Positions 42,301 through 54,075 of a stretch of DNA of 64,000 bases are shown one piece after another; positions within the stretch are counted from its first letter, which is position 1; every line of letters starts with the position of its first letter. The DNA is from Lichina pygmaea (taxonomy: Eukaryota > Ascomycota > Lichinomycetes > Lichinales > Lichinaceae). Location of the stretch: NCBI GenBank assembly GCA_963422465.1, contig OY730172.1, forward strand, positions 2,728,001 to 2,792,000, written 5' to 3'. The notes beneath the pieces were generated by a model that was given only the letters and a program-made list of their open reading frames with translations, did not search any database and was not told the DNA's origin. A program made the translations under genes and the position numbers.

Positions 42301-44543
42301 CTAGAGGTGATTCATTGGTGGGTTTCGATGCATCTGTTGTGCCGCCACATTCTTATCGGTGTCTTGTTGCTGTTGTTGTTCGTCGTCGTCGTCGTCGTTG
42401 TCAGCGCGTGGTTCCTCCTCGTCCTCTTCAGAACGGTGCTCGCCATCGCCCTCGTCATCGTCATCGCTGGTGGCTCTGATGGATACAGAAGACGGCGAAC
42501 GACATGACAACGGTGACACTATCGGAGTGTCTGCGCTGGTGTGAGGACCCGAGATTGTGACGACCTTTGCACCATTGCAGACTGGAGAATGGCACGGCCG
42601 AGTCGGATCCACGTCATCCTCGTCGCTGAAATCGTCCTGGTAGTCGTCGTAGTCGTCGTAGTCGCCGTTTTCGTCGTCGTGATGGCCATCCTCGGCCTCG
42701 ACCGCGTCGAGGTCGGGTCTGAGATAGACAGTCGGCGCAAAGACGCGCCAGTGCAGGGTCAAGACGTGCGCCAGCCGCTTGGCAATGTCGCCGAGCATGG
42801 CCTCGAACGACGACGACAACAACAACGACCCGGTGCTTGCCGAGGCTGCCGTCCCTCGGGCCGTCAACGTCGACCGGCTCGGGCCGAGACCCCCGCTCGT
42901 GCCGAGGTCCGGTGCCTGCGCCATGGCCACGGCGAGGAGAGACTGGTCGAGGAACGAGCACGTGTGGCCGAACGTCTCGCTCGCGAGGAGCCGCATCGCG
43001 ACGCCCTCGAATCGCTTCCACTCGGGCGAGTCCAGCCGGAGACGACGTCTGAGATGCGCTTGCATCTTGCCGACGAGCTCCTCCCTGGCGCCCTTCGAGC
43101 AATGGCCCCGCCGCATCCGCGTCTGGGCCACGATGTTGCCCATCTCGAGGGCCAGCTCGTCGACGCGCAGCGGGGGGCAAGCCGGATCGCCGACGCCGCC
43201 GACGTCGTCAATCTGCGGCGGCAGCCTGGTCCGCAGAGTATGCATCGTCCGTGGCGGCACCTTCTCGTCGCCAAACTCATCGTGCATGAACCTCTCGAAG
43301 CTGTAGATGCACACCTCGAGCGCGACGCCGGCCAGCACCTCCGACCCCATGGCGTGTATGCGCTCGCGGTCGAGTTCAAAGGTCTGCGGCAGCTGGGGGC
43401 CGAAGCGGCTGGGAGCTAGCTGGTCGACGACCTCCCGGACGAGCGCTGCCACGTGCAAGCTCCCGTGTGCCGGTCGACTCGAGGCGGCAGGTAACGGAGT
43501 CCGTTGCACGCGCCCATACCAGCCCCTGACCGAGACGACGTCCAGCCATCCCTTTTTTATCGCACGCTCGAAGAGATGGCGCTCAAAGTTCACGGTATCC
43601 TCGACCAACAGCGTACGTAGATTTCGCACCTGATGATTCGCCACGTCCTGGACACGCATGGTCAGCAACAAAAGGAAGCACGTGCGAGAGAGACCGGTTC
43701 TTCACCGACCAGCTTCATGGCCTCGAGTATCCCAAACAGCGTCCGGATACCATGTACCAACGTGCTCTGGTCGCCGTCGTGGGCCGCCCTCCGGAACTGC
43801 ACCACCATCTCGTCGACCCAGTTGTCCCGCATCGGAGCGCAGTGCGTCTTCAGCACCCCGGCCAGCCAACCGGCCAGTCGCGCATAGTCTAGGCTCGAGC
43901 GAGTGATCTGTTGGCTGAGCAGCGTCAGGTCCAGCGTGTCCTCGATGGCCTCCTTGTCCCGTTCGGGCACGAGCGTACGTAGGATGTTCGCAATCTCGTT
44001 CAGGAGCCGCCGCAGCCGCGGCGGTATCTCTGGTGCCTCGGATGGACTCCGTCGGTCGAAGGTCGCGCACCGCTCCAGATCCTGCTCGAGAGCGGCCCAG
44101 TACGCCTCCGTCTGGCGACGCTTCCGCTCGCCTCTGATGGTGTCGTTGTTGGGTCGAAAGTGCAGGTACGGGTCGAAGTTGATGTCGTGCCGTAGCTTGG
44201 GGTTCTTGATGACGTGACCCAGCTCGAGCACCTGCAACATCTGCGCCGTCACCGGCGGATCATCGAGACAGCCGTCCCTCGACGACGCCGAAGACGGCGA
44301 CGGATGGTCCGGCTCAGGATAGGCCCACTTCCCGATCGATGTCGCCGAGTCGTCGACTCTCGCTCTCGAGTCTACGACGCCGTCGGCACCGGTGACCGCA
44401 CAAGAACCCCCGTTGTCGGCCGCACCGTGGGCCGTCGAGAGCAGAGCCTCGTCGCGGCGGCCCGACGCCGTCTCGACATCGCCGTCCATGTTCCCTTCGT
44501 ACGTCGCCATGCTCGCGCAATGTCGAGCCTTCAACGGGCGCAA
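42301..44543 (-). CDS. Tcp11/Sok1 family protein
   Basis: T-complex protein 11 domain; yeast Sok1 is a multicopy suppressor of protein kinase A loss, biochemical role unclear. Exons 43710-44543 and 42301-43647; 726 residues (725-715 if a later ATG, 44510, is used). Family landmarks: HVIKNPKLRHDINFDPYLHF (about 130-150), LRRLLNEIANILRTLVPERD, HGIRTLFGILEAMKL joined across the intron to DVANHQVRNLRTLLVEDTVN, then LASETFGHTCSFLDQSLL. The intron donor is GTCGGT. The last 120 residues are low-complexity Asp/Glu/Ser plus a Gln run, encoded by GTC/GTTGCT-type repeats. Confidence 0.88.
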
Positions 44544-47529
44544 GGCAGGTCGCGAACACCTGCTCCGGCCAGTACGCGTCCTGGTTGTCGCAGTCGGATA
44601 TCAAGTTTCTGGCAGCAACGAGAGGGTGTTCGCCGGGAGCTCGAGCCCTGATCTCCTGGGAGGGCCGGGTCAACCCCCCTTTCAGCCGGCGATCGCGATT
44701 GACGGGGCCGGACCCTACTTTTCTTAGAACTGCCCGGGAAGGATTCGGTTAGCGTCGACAACAAAGCAAACTGACCGCAATCGATCTGGTCAAAGATGGG
44801 AGAGAACAAAAAGAGGCCATCTCGATCCGTCAGAAGGATCATGCCAGGAACAGCACGTAAGCGGGCCGAGTATGCCCTGCACACACGCACGTTTTATAAA
44901 GGAGCAACCGTGGATTTCAAACGAGTTCGTCGGGAGCCCGACGATCGCGGCGGAGGCGACGAGAGGGTGCAAGATGCAAACGGCCTAGGCGCGATGGAGA
45001 CAGGGTAGACGATTGTCGCACCGAGGCGGTCACTCATCGGGGTGGCGGATAGCTGCAGCGACGAGCCTCAGGACGGCGACAGCAGCGGCACCGGCTGCGT
45101 TGTTCGCGGAGGTGGCCGAGAGCCAATGTCTCGCCGGCAGCCCGGCCGGTGCCCACCCCGCTCACGCGCCCCCGCGGCGCGAGCAGAAGAGCGAGGAAGC
45201 TGAAGGGTGGTCAGGATGCGGGGACGTGGGAGGGGGGAAATCAAGCGGGTCCTTGAGTTTTCGTTGCTGCGTCTCCACCACGTTCAACCCGTCAGGCCAA
45301 GAAGCAAAGACAACCGAACGTTCGAAAGGTTCTCGACCTCACACGCCCCCACACGTAGAGGCTCAAACGCAGTGGTTTTAGCAGAACTGGGAAGCGACGC
45401 TCGTGACGATGGTCGCAGTCGCAACGACGACGACGACTGACGACAACTCTGCAAGAGACGCCCAGGAACAAGCACCGCACGCTAAGGGCGTATCATCGTC
45501 GAGACCGGAAAAGAAGTGCGCAGAGAATGCTCCACGCAGACGAAAGAGGAAAACTTTTGGGCAGCAACAGAGTGCGACGGCAAACCCGTTCTGTTTCTGC
45601 CGTCCAACCAACCGTCTTTGCACACCGCTGTTGGGCGCTGTGGCTTTCTGATTCGCCCGACCGCAGAGACAAGGCCAAAAAAAAGGTCGAGAACAATCGA
45701 ACAAGAATTGGAAGCAACTCTTGAACAGTGATGGAGAGAACCGATACGAGAGGTTGGATCCAGAAAGGATTCAGCGGGTGCACTCGAACGACAGCCAGAG
45801 AAGACGGAGAAAGGAATCGAACGCCGCGAAAGGAAGTGGACGGCATCGAGGGTACGTAACGTACGTACGGAAGTATTTGTGGCCTGAGATAAGACATCGA
45901 GGCAGGGCCAGGCAGGGCCAGGCAGGGCCAGGCAGGGCCAGGCAGGATCGAGACCGCTTTCGGTTTCGTTGAGGTTCCTCTTCCGCACGGGTGTCGGAGA
46001 GACTCGTCCGGCTCCGGCCTTTGTTGAGGAATCCTTGCCGAATCAAGCGCAGCTGTCGAGGAATGCTGAAATTCATTTTGGAAAAAAAAGTGAGGCGAGA
46101 GGCGAGAGGCGAGAGGTTCAGCGACGACCATCGCAGGAAGGCCCAGGCACGCCAGGGCAGCCTTCGCGCGGCCGGAACCAAGGGCCCGGCGGGCGCCAAT
46201 TGACTTTTCTGGGCACAGCTCGAGTACGAGCCATCGTCTGAGGTGGCCGGCGTTGACGGCGTTTCTGGTTGGTCCGACGTACGTACGTACAGACAGACGT
46301 ACAGTAACGTGGTCCTCGAGCGCTAGCATCGCTACCGTACTTCGTACAAATGCCGTCTCGGACGTCCGGACTCTTGCCATCGATACTTCGTTTGTTTCCC
46401 ATCCTGCTCTGGCATTTCCACGGCCCACCCGCGGACGGTGACGCTCCTGTGGATCATGCTCCGGCCACGGCGGGAGCTTGAATGGGCGGTCTGACAAACT
46501 CAACCGCCCTCTCACGCCTCTCGATGGACACGGTGAGACTGTTTCGCGCTCCGCAGGAGATGTGGTCGCACGCGACGCCTCATTCTTCAAACATGTCGCA
46601 GTGCTCTCGTTGTGAGATTGCGCAGCGCAGTCCCGATGGGTGCTCCTCCGGGTGAATGTGGGAGGTTGGCGGAAGCTTGATTCAGCAAGATTTAAGGCTG
46701 ATAGAGGGTCGCACCCGCACCGATCTTCCATAATCTCGAGGTGCTCGGTACGGTGCATGCTTCTTTTTCGGGGGCGCTCTCCTTGCTGCTTACGATAAAA
46801 GTACGTACGTACCTAAAGCTCGGCTCCCGGCTGCGACTAGCCGCACGTTTCTCCGAGGAGATGGCCAAGCCCACGATAATGGATTCCCTGGTTGAGAAGG
46901 TGAGGCTTCATCTGCGTTGCCGAGGGGTGGTCTTTCAAGTAGGGGCCACTTTGCTGTTAGGAGTAAGGAGACGATATCCCACCGCTTGCAGGTGTGTCTT
47001 GGATCACTTTTGATGTTCGCGTCATGGGTACATACGTACTTCCGTACGTATGTACAATCTCGGGATAGCCGCCACCATTGCCGGGATCTATATCCGTGTG
47101 TGCGGTTGTTAGTCTGACGCCTGAAGCGGCTTGACCCTGGGAAACGCGCGTAAGGGTTGAACGCAAATAAGCCCGCGCTGTTGTGCACCCACGATTCGAA
47201 CCAGGCCAGTTGTGTCTCGATGGGTATGTCTTCTGTGGAGACTTATCCAAGGCATCAGTACATACGTACGTATGTACCTCAAGGACAGCCCGGCTTCCAG
47301 TCAAAAAGCGGTGCCCTGTGTTCTCTGTCGAGCGCCGCTATCAGCCGTGGTGAGGATGATTCAATTTGTAATCGGATAAGCGCAGCTACCCTCCGCGGGA
47401 ATGGACGAGAGAGTTCTCGGCTCCGAATCCCACGCCAAATCCAGGTATCTGTCTGACCTGGTCGGTGACCAGCTGGATGTAAACTATCAGCAGACGCCAT
47501 CGACCCTAAGGATGGTGTCTTCTAGGACA
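44544..47529. other. Gene-poor region with a decanucleotide repeat
   Basis: No gene I can support. A 421-codon minus frame (45493-46758) crosses the 10-base repeat at 45901-45945 and is compositionally noisy (see rejected items). GTACGTAC clusters lie near 45860, 46278-46305, 46800-46815, 47030-47055 and 47255-47278, several followed by short inverted repeats. Confidence 0.55.
45901..45945. repeat. GGCAGGGCCA decanucleotide array
   Basis: Four and a half exact units. It produces GPAWPCLALP strings on the minus strand in all three frames, an artefact that creates long open frames. Confidence 0.97.
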
Positions 47530-47945
47530 TCAGATGCCTGCTTGAGACTGCTGCACGGCGTAATACTGCACAAGACGTCTCTTGTGAACCCGCAGCTTGG
47601 TCCTGGGGATCCATATCTCAGAGTCGTTCATGTCAGCATAGACGCCACGCCCCGCCTCGTCCAGCTTAGGAGCAAACATCGCCAGACCCACTTGGGGCTC
47701 GAGCCAAGACAGGCGCTTCGGTAAGAAACCAATAGAGAGGGATGGTCAGCGGAGGAGTCCAAGCGGCAGTAGCACAAGACACTTTGCGTCGAACAGCAAA
47801 GGACGAACCTGGTCGTTGCCCGTCCGCCCACGTCAGCGGCTAGCCGCTCCGGCATTCCTCCGCCTCCGGTGATCCGCTCGCCCTGTGTGGCAAAAGGGAG
47901 CAAGATCCCCTTCGTCCGAGGCTTCAACGATGAGATATAGCCCAT
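47530..47945 (-). CDS. Unrecognised small protein gene candidate
   Basis: Two protein-like minus-strand segments. The first, from ATG 47945, reads MGYISSLKPRTKGILLPF then GGGGMPERLAADVGG. The second, from an AAG acceptor near 47720, reads RLSWLEPQVGLAMFAPKLDE and SEIWIPRTKLRVHKRRLVQ, ending at TGA 47530-47532. A GTGGGC donor after LAAD (near 47838) joins them in phase, giving an intron of about 120 bases, but other donors are possible. I know no family for it. Confidence 0.4.
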
Positions 47946-49753
47946 CGTCGAAAAGGCGAAGACACACAAGTCCAACGGAGAAAGACGGTGGGGGCTAGGC
48001 GGAAGACGGTGGCGAGCCCACAGAAAGTGCGAGAGTAAACGACAGTAGAGACCAGATGCAAGGGCGTGACGAGCTGAACTGGACAGGATCGAGTCGAGCC
48101 GAGCTGACGCGCGAGACCGGTCATACACCGCAGCCTTGAGCCACCAACACCACGGTGTCCACCCATTCAAGGCGTGAAACTCTCATCCACCTCTTTCCCC
48201 TCCGGCACCACCAAGAAAGCCGTGAACCAGACCGGACATTTCTTCCACCCCGACACCAGCCAGACGGACGGATAATTAGACGGAGAGAGAGAAGAGGAGA
48301 GAGAAATTCAGTTCCGAAGATATACCAAAGTAACAGGCGTTTTCCAAACAAGACCACACCAAAAAGCTATCCCCTTGGAAACAAGAAAGAAGCTCATATC
48401 CCTCCCCCCCCCCCCCCCCCCCCCCACTAAAACGATCCTGTCGAAGACCGCTTCTCTGCATCAGAATCACCTCCTCACATCAAGATCACCAGTGGCACAG
48501 CTGCACATGTGTACAGCCGTACCGTTCTAGGGACCCGTTGAGGCTGGACCGGAGCATCAGGCCAAAGTCCCGTGAATGCTGACCGTCTTATTTTATTTTT
48601 ATTTTTATTGTGTTGAAAGCGTGATGTACTTCTGCCCCCATCTTAGGTAGCCTTCAGCTACAGTACTTGTGCCTTCGGCTGTTTGTGGCTTGAACCAATG
48701 GTAGCTTCAGCTAATCACTCGTGATCCCAACCAACCCAGTCTGTTGCCGTTGGGGCCTTGATATATCCCTGCGCTGCTCAGGTTATGTAGGGTTTGGTCC
48801 TGTTGGGAGATGGACAAGAACTGAGAGCCCAAGGAGTCAAGAGTTTGGGTTAAGAGAGACAGGGGTTGAGGGACGAGAGATGAGAGACAAGAGATAAGGC
48901 CAAGGGTAAAGGGTCAAGAATTGATATTTCTCGACAACTTCCGTTGCTCTGGCCTCCCTCTACTATAGGTACAGTCATGTTCCACTCTGCATGTCCCAGC
49001 CTCCGACCTGCATATTCCAGCCGGCGGCCTGCATATCCCAGTCATTGCCATGTAGACCATTGCCAAACAGTCATACTATATCAGCTGTGAAGCGCTCAGA
49101 TAATATCACACTATCCTGAAATGACCTTCCTCCTCCCCAGCCTCACTAGCCCCCAGAAGAATACAGGTGACAAAGTAGAGACAAAAATGACAATGTAGAA
49201 TAAGGAGAGAGGCATGAGGGAAAACGAAAAGGAAGAAGGGGAATATAGGGACGGAGAAGAGAAGAGGAGAGGAGACGACAGAGGAGGATGGAAAAGAGAG
49301 GAGGAATGGAGGAGAAGAGAAGAGGCTTCGGGTGGGAGAAACCCAAGGAGGTGTGGCAACAGTGAGGCGTACAGTACACAGCCGGTCATCACAACGTTCA
49401 CATATGCAAGAGACGGAGACGAGTGGGAATTAATGGCTGCAGTTGCAGTTGCGGTTGCAGTTGCAGTTGCAGTTGCGGTTGCAGTTGCGGTTGCAGCTGC
49501 AGTTCTGGAGAAGGAGGACATGAAGATGTAGAGGACATTTTTGAAAAGTACAGCGTTCATAGCACACGACACGACACGACATGACCGGACGGTTATCCCC
49601 ACGAAGGAGCAGGAATGGGAAGAGAAAGAGCTGTCTTTCGTCGGAGCGGGAGTGACAAATGTTGGCGTCCAAGTGATCTACCCTCGTAGAGAGTAGTAAC
49701 GACTATCGCCAAGCCGTTCCTGTTGGGGGTGGTGGTGATGGTGGTGGTGGTGC
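47946..49753. other. Intergenic region
   Basis: Holds a C run of more than 20 bases (about 48403-48425), a TTTTA array (48588-48610), A/G-rich tracts and the 49.44-kb GTTGCA array. Positions 48480-49100 look like decayed repeat DNA (AT-richer, no frame), including CATATTCCAG/CATGTCCCAG short direct repeats near 48988-49035. Confidence 0.5.
49435..49505. repeat. GTTGCA/GTTGCG hexamer array
   Basis: About eleven hexamer units alternating A and G at the last base. Gives Ala-Val or Asn-Cys strings in artefactual frames. Confidence 0.93.
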
Positions 49754-52700
49754 TCACGAGAGCGTCGTGGTGGAGGAGAAAGTCGCCCTTCCGACCATGG
49801 TCGTCTGGCTCCGGCTCGCCTCTATGGCCGTGTTCAGGCTGAGCATTGACGGGATCGGTTTTCGGCGTGCGTGCGTGTGCACCATACGAGGCACGCCTTG
49901 GATCGCTCGGGGCTCCTTCATCAAGGATGGATCAAGCTTGGCGGGCACTGTTGCGGAGCGGACGGCAAGAAGTGAGCACAGGTAAGCGACGGCCATCAGA
50001 GGGGTGTGTTGCGTCGGGAGAGTAGACACGTTCGGGACAGAGAACGTTGTCTGTAGGGTTGGGAGAGAAGATCCTTGTTGCCTCCAAACGGATGGGATTG
50101 AATTGGGCTCGGCACGGGTATTGCTGCTTCAAGTTTCCCCCCCGTTGTTGGGGGGGGGGGGGGGGGGGGTTTCTCTACTCACTTCGGCTGATGATCTGCC
50201 GGTAGTCCCCCGGAAATCGGCTCGTCGGTGGCGTCGTAGCTGCCGAGCGCCACAGATGGTCGGAACGATCCTGTAGGAAGCTGGGATCTGCGTCGACAAA
50301 GGAGCGCGAAAGCGTCAGTCGGTGGCTCCCGGAAAAGGGAACGAAGAGGTAGGCGGCAGAAACGACGTGAGCAGACTTACTCGACTTCGAAAATAGCGAC
50401 GTCCGGCCCCGGTTCTTCTTGGCTAGGATAATCTGATCGAACAGCATGATCGACGGGTCGTTGGCCGGCTTGGACTCTCGGTCGTGGATAAACTCGTTGA
50501 AGCCTGATGTTCATCAGCCTCGGCCTCGGCCTTAGCCTTCGGTCATGCCCGGCCATGCCCGGTCATGCCCGGTCGTGCCCCGAGAAGTGATGATGATGAT
50601 GATGCGAGGTATGGAAGAGGGACCGCGGCCTGGCTGAAACGTACCTTGCGTCTGCTGCAGAATCTGAACGTAATGAGCGTTCTCACGTGGCATGCTCCGG
50701 GTGAAGCCTTCCATGTTGAAGCGGTACAGCTTGCCGTTCTTCCGCTGGTCGGCCGTCGCCGGATGCAAGTACTTTCGGTAGGTGTAGAGCAGGCTCGCGA
50801 AGCATCGCACAAAGGCCGCCTGGACCTGGCCCGTGTCGAACGCGACGGGGCAGACGAGTCCAATGTTCTCGGCGCACCGAGCGTGAGAGGTCATGCGGCA
50901 GCCTTCGACACGGTTAGCTGGACGGACGGACGGACGGACGGACGGACGGAGGGAGAGACGGCTCAACAGCTCGTCTTACCGTGACATCGATACATGCCCT
51001 CGTCGGCCTTGTCCTCGCAGACGGAGCAGACGGACCTGTCGTCGGCGTCGTGCCACTGCAGACAGTGGCCCTCGACCCAGGCCACGTTGGCCGAGTTGGT
51101 CACCGGCTGATGGAGGACGTTGGGCATGATCGTCGAGGCCGCGATGGTCGACTGCGCGTAGCTGGAAGGAGCGTACCGAGAATGGGCGTCGCTGTTCAGC
51201 GTCGAGGTCGACAGACTGGACGAGTGATGGCTGAGCGGGACGCTTGGCCGTCTGAACGAGTGCGGACCATCGAGCCCAAACTGCCCCGTCTCGTCAGCCG
51301 ATCCGGACGAGACAAGTTCGCACGCCGCGGCGGACTGTCAGGGACGGGCAAGGAGAGCGGGCGCGATCCGACATACCGACGAGCTCCGTCTCGAAGAACT
51401 GTCGAGATGACCCGAGCGCTTCTCGCGGAGGTTGGCCGCCAGCACGAAGCCAGACTCGCTTCGAGCAATGGGCGTGTGCGGCGGAGGCGGATACTGAGGG
51501 GACGTCGGCGAGATCCGAGGCGACGGAGGCAGGCTGCTGCCGCCCTTGGTGGTCGAGCCGGTCGAGGGCCGGTCGTGCGTCCGAGCCGAGTCGGCCTTGG
51601 CGCGGCCGAAGGCGTTGAAGAGCGGCGGTCGTGCCACGGCGGCCGGCTCGGCCCCGCTGCCGAACGAAGTCGAGTTGAGGCTGGCGTACCTGGCCAAGGT
51701 GCTCGGCGCCGCGTCGGCCGAGAAGAGGGCCGCATGCTCCGACGAGAAGGCGTCCCAGGGGAACAGATCGGTGGCGTACGGGGGTGGACCCGGCGGCACG
51801 CCGTAGCGGTTGTGGTGAGGCGCCGAGAGCTGCAAGAGCGAGATGAGCTTCCGTCGCTGCTGCCGCGGCAGCGGCTCCGGCGCCGCCGTGCTCTGCACGC
51901 CGTTCTCGTCCAGGTCGACCAGCACGAAGTCGTCGTCGGGCAGCTCGATGCGGTCGTACCGTCGATCGATGCCGACGATGTAGGGACAGGGCGCCTCTAT
52001 GGCGGAGAGCAGCCGAGCGGGCAGGACCGGGATCAGGATGCCGGCCCACGTAAAAGGGTAGAGCAGGCTGCAGATGGCTCTCGTCGCGAGGTGCAGCATG
52101 GCCGTGTGGGACGACAGCAGGATTATGCGGGACTCGGACAAGGCGAACTGGAGGGGGGGGGGGGGGGCGCACGCGCACGGACGGATCGTTAGCCGCAAGC
52201 GCCGCGACGTAGCCCCGAACGCGGATGCCGTTTCCTCACCTCGAAGAGAGCTACGATGTTAGGTATCGACAAGGCTCGGAAGAGCGCGTAGAGGTCCGTC
52301 TGCGAGACGGCCGTCGGTCAGCCGGTCGGTCGGCCGTGGAGGCCCGGGGCGAGGGGTCGCGGCCGGATCGAAACTTACGCTGCGAGACCCAGGCAGCTCG
52401 TTGACCGCCTCACGCCGCGCGTACAGACGCAGCTCTCGCACGGCGATCTCGACCTGGGTCTTGGACGACACCGGACTGGGCGCCTCGGTGCAGAGGTTGA
52501 CGACGTAGCGTTCGAGCGGCTGCCACATGCCGACCTTGGGCGAGCTCGGAGCGACCCTCAGGATGGCGCCGTTCGTCGTGGGCACGATGACGGCGCGCAG
52601 CCATTCCTTCCAGAACGTCATCATGCCCGGCTCGCGGCCGAGGACGCCGTAGGCGCGTGGGATCCACAGCCCCGTCTCGCCGTCGGTGAGCCCGTCGATC

Positions 52701-54075
52701 TTCGAGGCGGCGCCGTGGCGCACGGGTCGCAGGAGATCCGTCATCAGGCAGATCTTCTCCTCCGTGGCGCTGATCTGGTCCTCTAGCGCCTCGCGCGCCA
52801 CCGAGCCCGACTGCACGGCCGGAAGCTTGGCCAGCAGCTCCGAGAGCTTCGCTCGCTCCAGGGCCAGCCGCTCGCCCAGGCTGTGGGCCAGCTCGCGCTC
52901 CTCGTGGGTCATGTTGTCCCTTCGCCACTCCTCGCATCGGAGCTCGACCTCCTCGGCGGCCCGAGGGCTCAGCGGCATCCAGACGACGACGCAGATGCCG
53001 TAGATGCGCGAGTTGTCCGAGGACGTCATGGCGAAGCCGTGCCAGGTCGACCGTGGCTTCTCGTCGGCCGAGACGATGTTGATGTCGTTGGGAAAGGCGA
53101 ACATGGGGACGTAGTCCGGGAAGGGTCCGCGCCGAGCATTCTCGTCCGACCCGCTACGCGGCGGATAGCGGTCCAGCAGGACCGGCTCGAAGCGGCGCTT
53201 GAGCGGATGCATGGTCGGAGCCGCGTTCAGCGGTTGCGGCGTCGGGATCACCGAGTTGTAATTGCTCAATCTCTTGGACGTGCGGACCGAAGCTGCCACC
53301 GCGGGTCTCAGTATCGGTTTCTCGCCCAAGGCTTGGCTTAGTTTCGGTGGGTTTGAGGAGGGGGAGGGGAAGACTCACCCGTCCTAGCGACAACGGAAGG
53401 CTGTCTCTTCATGCTGTTTAGATCTCGCAAAGACAGACGGCGTCGGACGGTCGCGCTGCCCGGACGGGTGCCGTTGGCGTCGTCGCCATTCGTCCGCGAG
53501 GGTCTGGCGTAGATGTTCGATCGACCACCGGCCAAGGATGACGCAGTCCCGTTGCTGCTGGAGAGCTCGTCCAGGAAGCTATCGCGCGCCGTGGCAAACT
53601 TGCGGAGCGCCCGATCGAATTCATCGTCGTTGAGAGCATTCGGGTTGGCCGGCACGGCACGGATGGTGGCACTGCTACGATTGCTCGCCGTCGTGGGCAT
53701 GTCGTTGTTCTCGCTGTAGATGGAAAAGCGACTGCCGTCCGAGAGCCTGGACAGGCGCGGCGAGTTGTCGACGGCGTCGATGATGGCGGCGTCAAGCGTC
53801 AGCGAGTCGCGTGGCGAGTGCGGCGGCCGAGCTGGCGTCGCAGCCGCCATCGTCTCGAGCGCGCTGTTCTCGTCGATGGTCGACCCCAGCGGCCGCGACG
53901 AGATGCCGTTGATCTCCTTCTCGCCCGTCTCGGCGTTGAGGCGGAAATGCTGGCCGTACGAGAGCGAGTCGATGCCGGCGATCCAGAAGTAGTCGGCCAG
54001 AGGCGCCGAGGACGGGTCCATGTCGATGCCGTTCGCAGTCGGCGCCGCACGGCTGGATCGACCGTTCCCCGTCAT
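49754..54075 (-). CDS. DENN domain protein with C1 zinc finger
   Basis: Tripartite DENN proteins are exchange factors for Rab GTPases. Nine exons: 53379-54075, 52379-53292, 52240-52299, 51377-52147, 50980-51280, 50645-50902, 50381-50503, 50183-50287, 49754-49947; about 1140 residues with every phase consistent. An N-terminal disordered Ser-rich part is followed by uDENN (FPDYVPMFAFPNDINIV, WHGFAMTSSDNSRIYGICVV, about 270-345). A helical insert (LRCEEWRRD onward) precedes cDENN (ALFRALSIPNIVALFEFALS, LLSSHTAMLHLATRAICSLL, about 535-660). After a 150-residue Pro/Ser linker comes a C1 zinc finger (HCLQWHD, CSVCEDKADEGMYRCHGC, HARC, about 890-930), then dDENN-like AFVRCFASLLYTYRKYLHP and NEFIHDRE. 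The target Rab is unknown. One intron has a G run (50150-50169), another a polypyrimidine C run (52148-52166). Confidence 0.92.
50918..50953. repeat. GGAC tetranucleotide repeat in a DENN intron
   Basis: Eight or so GGAC units (+ strand GGACGGACGGAC) inside the intron 50903-50979, which is only 77 bases long, so the repeat makes up nearly half of it. Confidence 0.9.

Noticed and set aside
42541-43419. 292-codon plus-strand frame opposite the Tcp11-like gene
   Set aside because: Antisense shadow of a GC-rich coding exon; no conserved motif.
45493-46758. 421-codon minus-strand open frame
   Set aside because: It contains the GGCAGGGCCA decamer array, which is stop-free in every frame. The rest is Arg/Ser/Pro noise with no recognisable domain or splice logic.
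49214-49531. Plus frame rich in Glu/Arg followed by (Ala-Val)n
   Set aside because: Purine-rich DNA followed by the GTTGCA array; both are open by composition. No conserved protein.
50981-52192. 403-codon plus-strand frame opposite the DENN gene
   Set aside because: Antisense shadow of DENN exons 4 and 5; the minus strand has conserved domains and consistent splice phases.
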